IMG/VR virus record: IMGVR_UViG_3300032893_000214
Span: 1-32,330 of that record
Strand: one strand, 5' to 3'
DNA length: 32,330 nt
Source of the DNA: a virus
Of the stretch, positions 31,913-32,330 are shown one piece after another; position 1 is the stretch's first letter; the number at the start of each line of letters is the position of its first letter. Made by a program: the position numbers and the translations under genes. The notes beneath the pieces were generated by a model. That model was not told the origin of the DNA. It worked only from the letters and a program-made list of their open reading frames with translations, and searched no databases.

Positions 31913-32326
31913 ATGACCGACCCGCGCGACCGTGCAATCCTCGCCTCGATGATCCAGTGGAAACGCGATATCCTGGTCGCCACGCATCCGGCGGTGACGG
32001 GAAACCGCGAGGACACCCCTCTCCACATGATCGTCTGCGCCATGCTTGGGGCTTCCAGAACCGAGTGGCCGATGCTGTCGATCACCGGGGCCAAGGTTGA
32101 TGTCCACGGCTGGCTTTATGCGCCTGTACAGCTTGAAAAAGGCGGCGAGTGGCGAATCGGGCGAATTGGCCAGGTCGAAGCGGCGCGGGACGCTCTGAGG
32201 CGGGTGGCGGACTTCTGCAAGCTCGGCGATGTCGATCGGGCGCTGATGATGGAAAGTTTCCGCCGGTGGATCAAGCACGACGCACGGGCCAACGATCCGC
32301 ACGGGGAACGGGTCAGGATGAATTGA
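31913..32326 (+). CDS. protein of unknown function (137 aa)
   Basis: 137 aa from the ATG one base after the previous stop (TGA-A-ATGA); a longer frame upstream overlaps the previous gene and is unlikely. Hydrophilic ends flank a central W-P-M-L-S-I-T-G-A-K-V-D-V-H-G-W-L-Y-A-P-V beta-like stretch, followed by helical R-D-A-L-R-R-V-A-D-F-C-K-L. It is probably co-translated with the 75-aa gene. No family is recognised. Confidence 0.6.
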   Translation: MTDPRDRAILASMIQWKRDILVATHPAVTGNREDTPLHMIVCAMLGASRTEWPMLSITGAKVDVHGWLYAPVQLEKGGEWRIGRIGQVEAARDALRRVADFCKLGDVDRALMMESFRRWIKHDARANDPHGERVRMN

Positions 32327-32330
32327 CGCC

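Overview
The window is most of the structural half of a short-tailed, podovirus-like double-stranded DNA phage or prophage. High GC, codon choice and frequent GTG/TTG starts suggest an alphaproteobacterial host, perhaps Rhizobiales; that host call is inference. The head module (TerS, TerL, a 70-aa protein, a 209-aa protein, portal, Bbp19-like protein, scaffold, major capsid protein) resembles the arrangement in Bordetella phage BPP-1-type podoviruses. No integrase, repressor of a known type, DNA polymerase, helicase, reverse transcriptase or tRNA was recognised, so the replication and lifestyle genes must lie outside this window.

Layout: positions 16-2477 carry a forward run of small accessory genes (a DUF551-like protein, small membrane proteins, an exported protein, a Cys-rich protein and a DUF4326 protein). 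Positions 2559-30419 are one very long leftward late operon, read from right to left. It begins with the terminase, portal, scaffold and capsid genes. Next come a set of small virion proteins, a LamG-like protein, the tail adaptor, an HNH endonuclease and the tail nozzle. These are followed by three internal-virion/ejection-type proteins, two fibre-like proteins with signal peptides, and a lysis block (CHAP-type hydrolase, 23-aa membrane peptide, GH108 muramidase, holin, small membrane proteins). Most late genes overlap or nearly touch, so translation is probably coupled. Positions 30420-31254 are a palindrome-dense non-coding control region. Positions 31255-31638 carry a leftward winged-helix regulator, and 31684-32326 two small forward genes of unknown function.

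The most notable signals are non-coding. A perfect 16-bp chromosomal-type parS site (TGTTTCACGTGAAACA) sits 8 bp upstream of the predicted -35 of the terminase promoter. That promoter is also overlapped by an 18-bp near-palindrome and seems to give a leaderless message. The 225-bp gap in front of the major capsid gene holds four hairpins with a conserved loop (CCCG..AAGGACAA) on stems that differ in sequence but still pair, plus a UUCG-capped hairpin; this looks like a repeated RNA element. At the protein level, the tail adaptor and nozzle carry carbohydrate-binding-like modules, an endonuclease VII-type HNH gene separates them, and two fibre-like proteins (one extremely Gly-rich) begin with Sec signal peptides.
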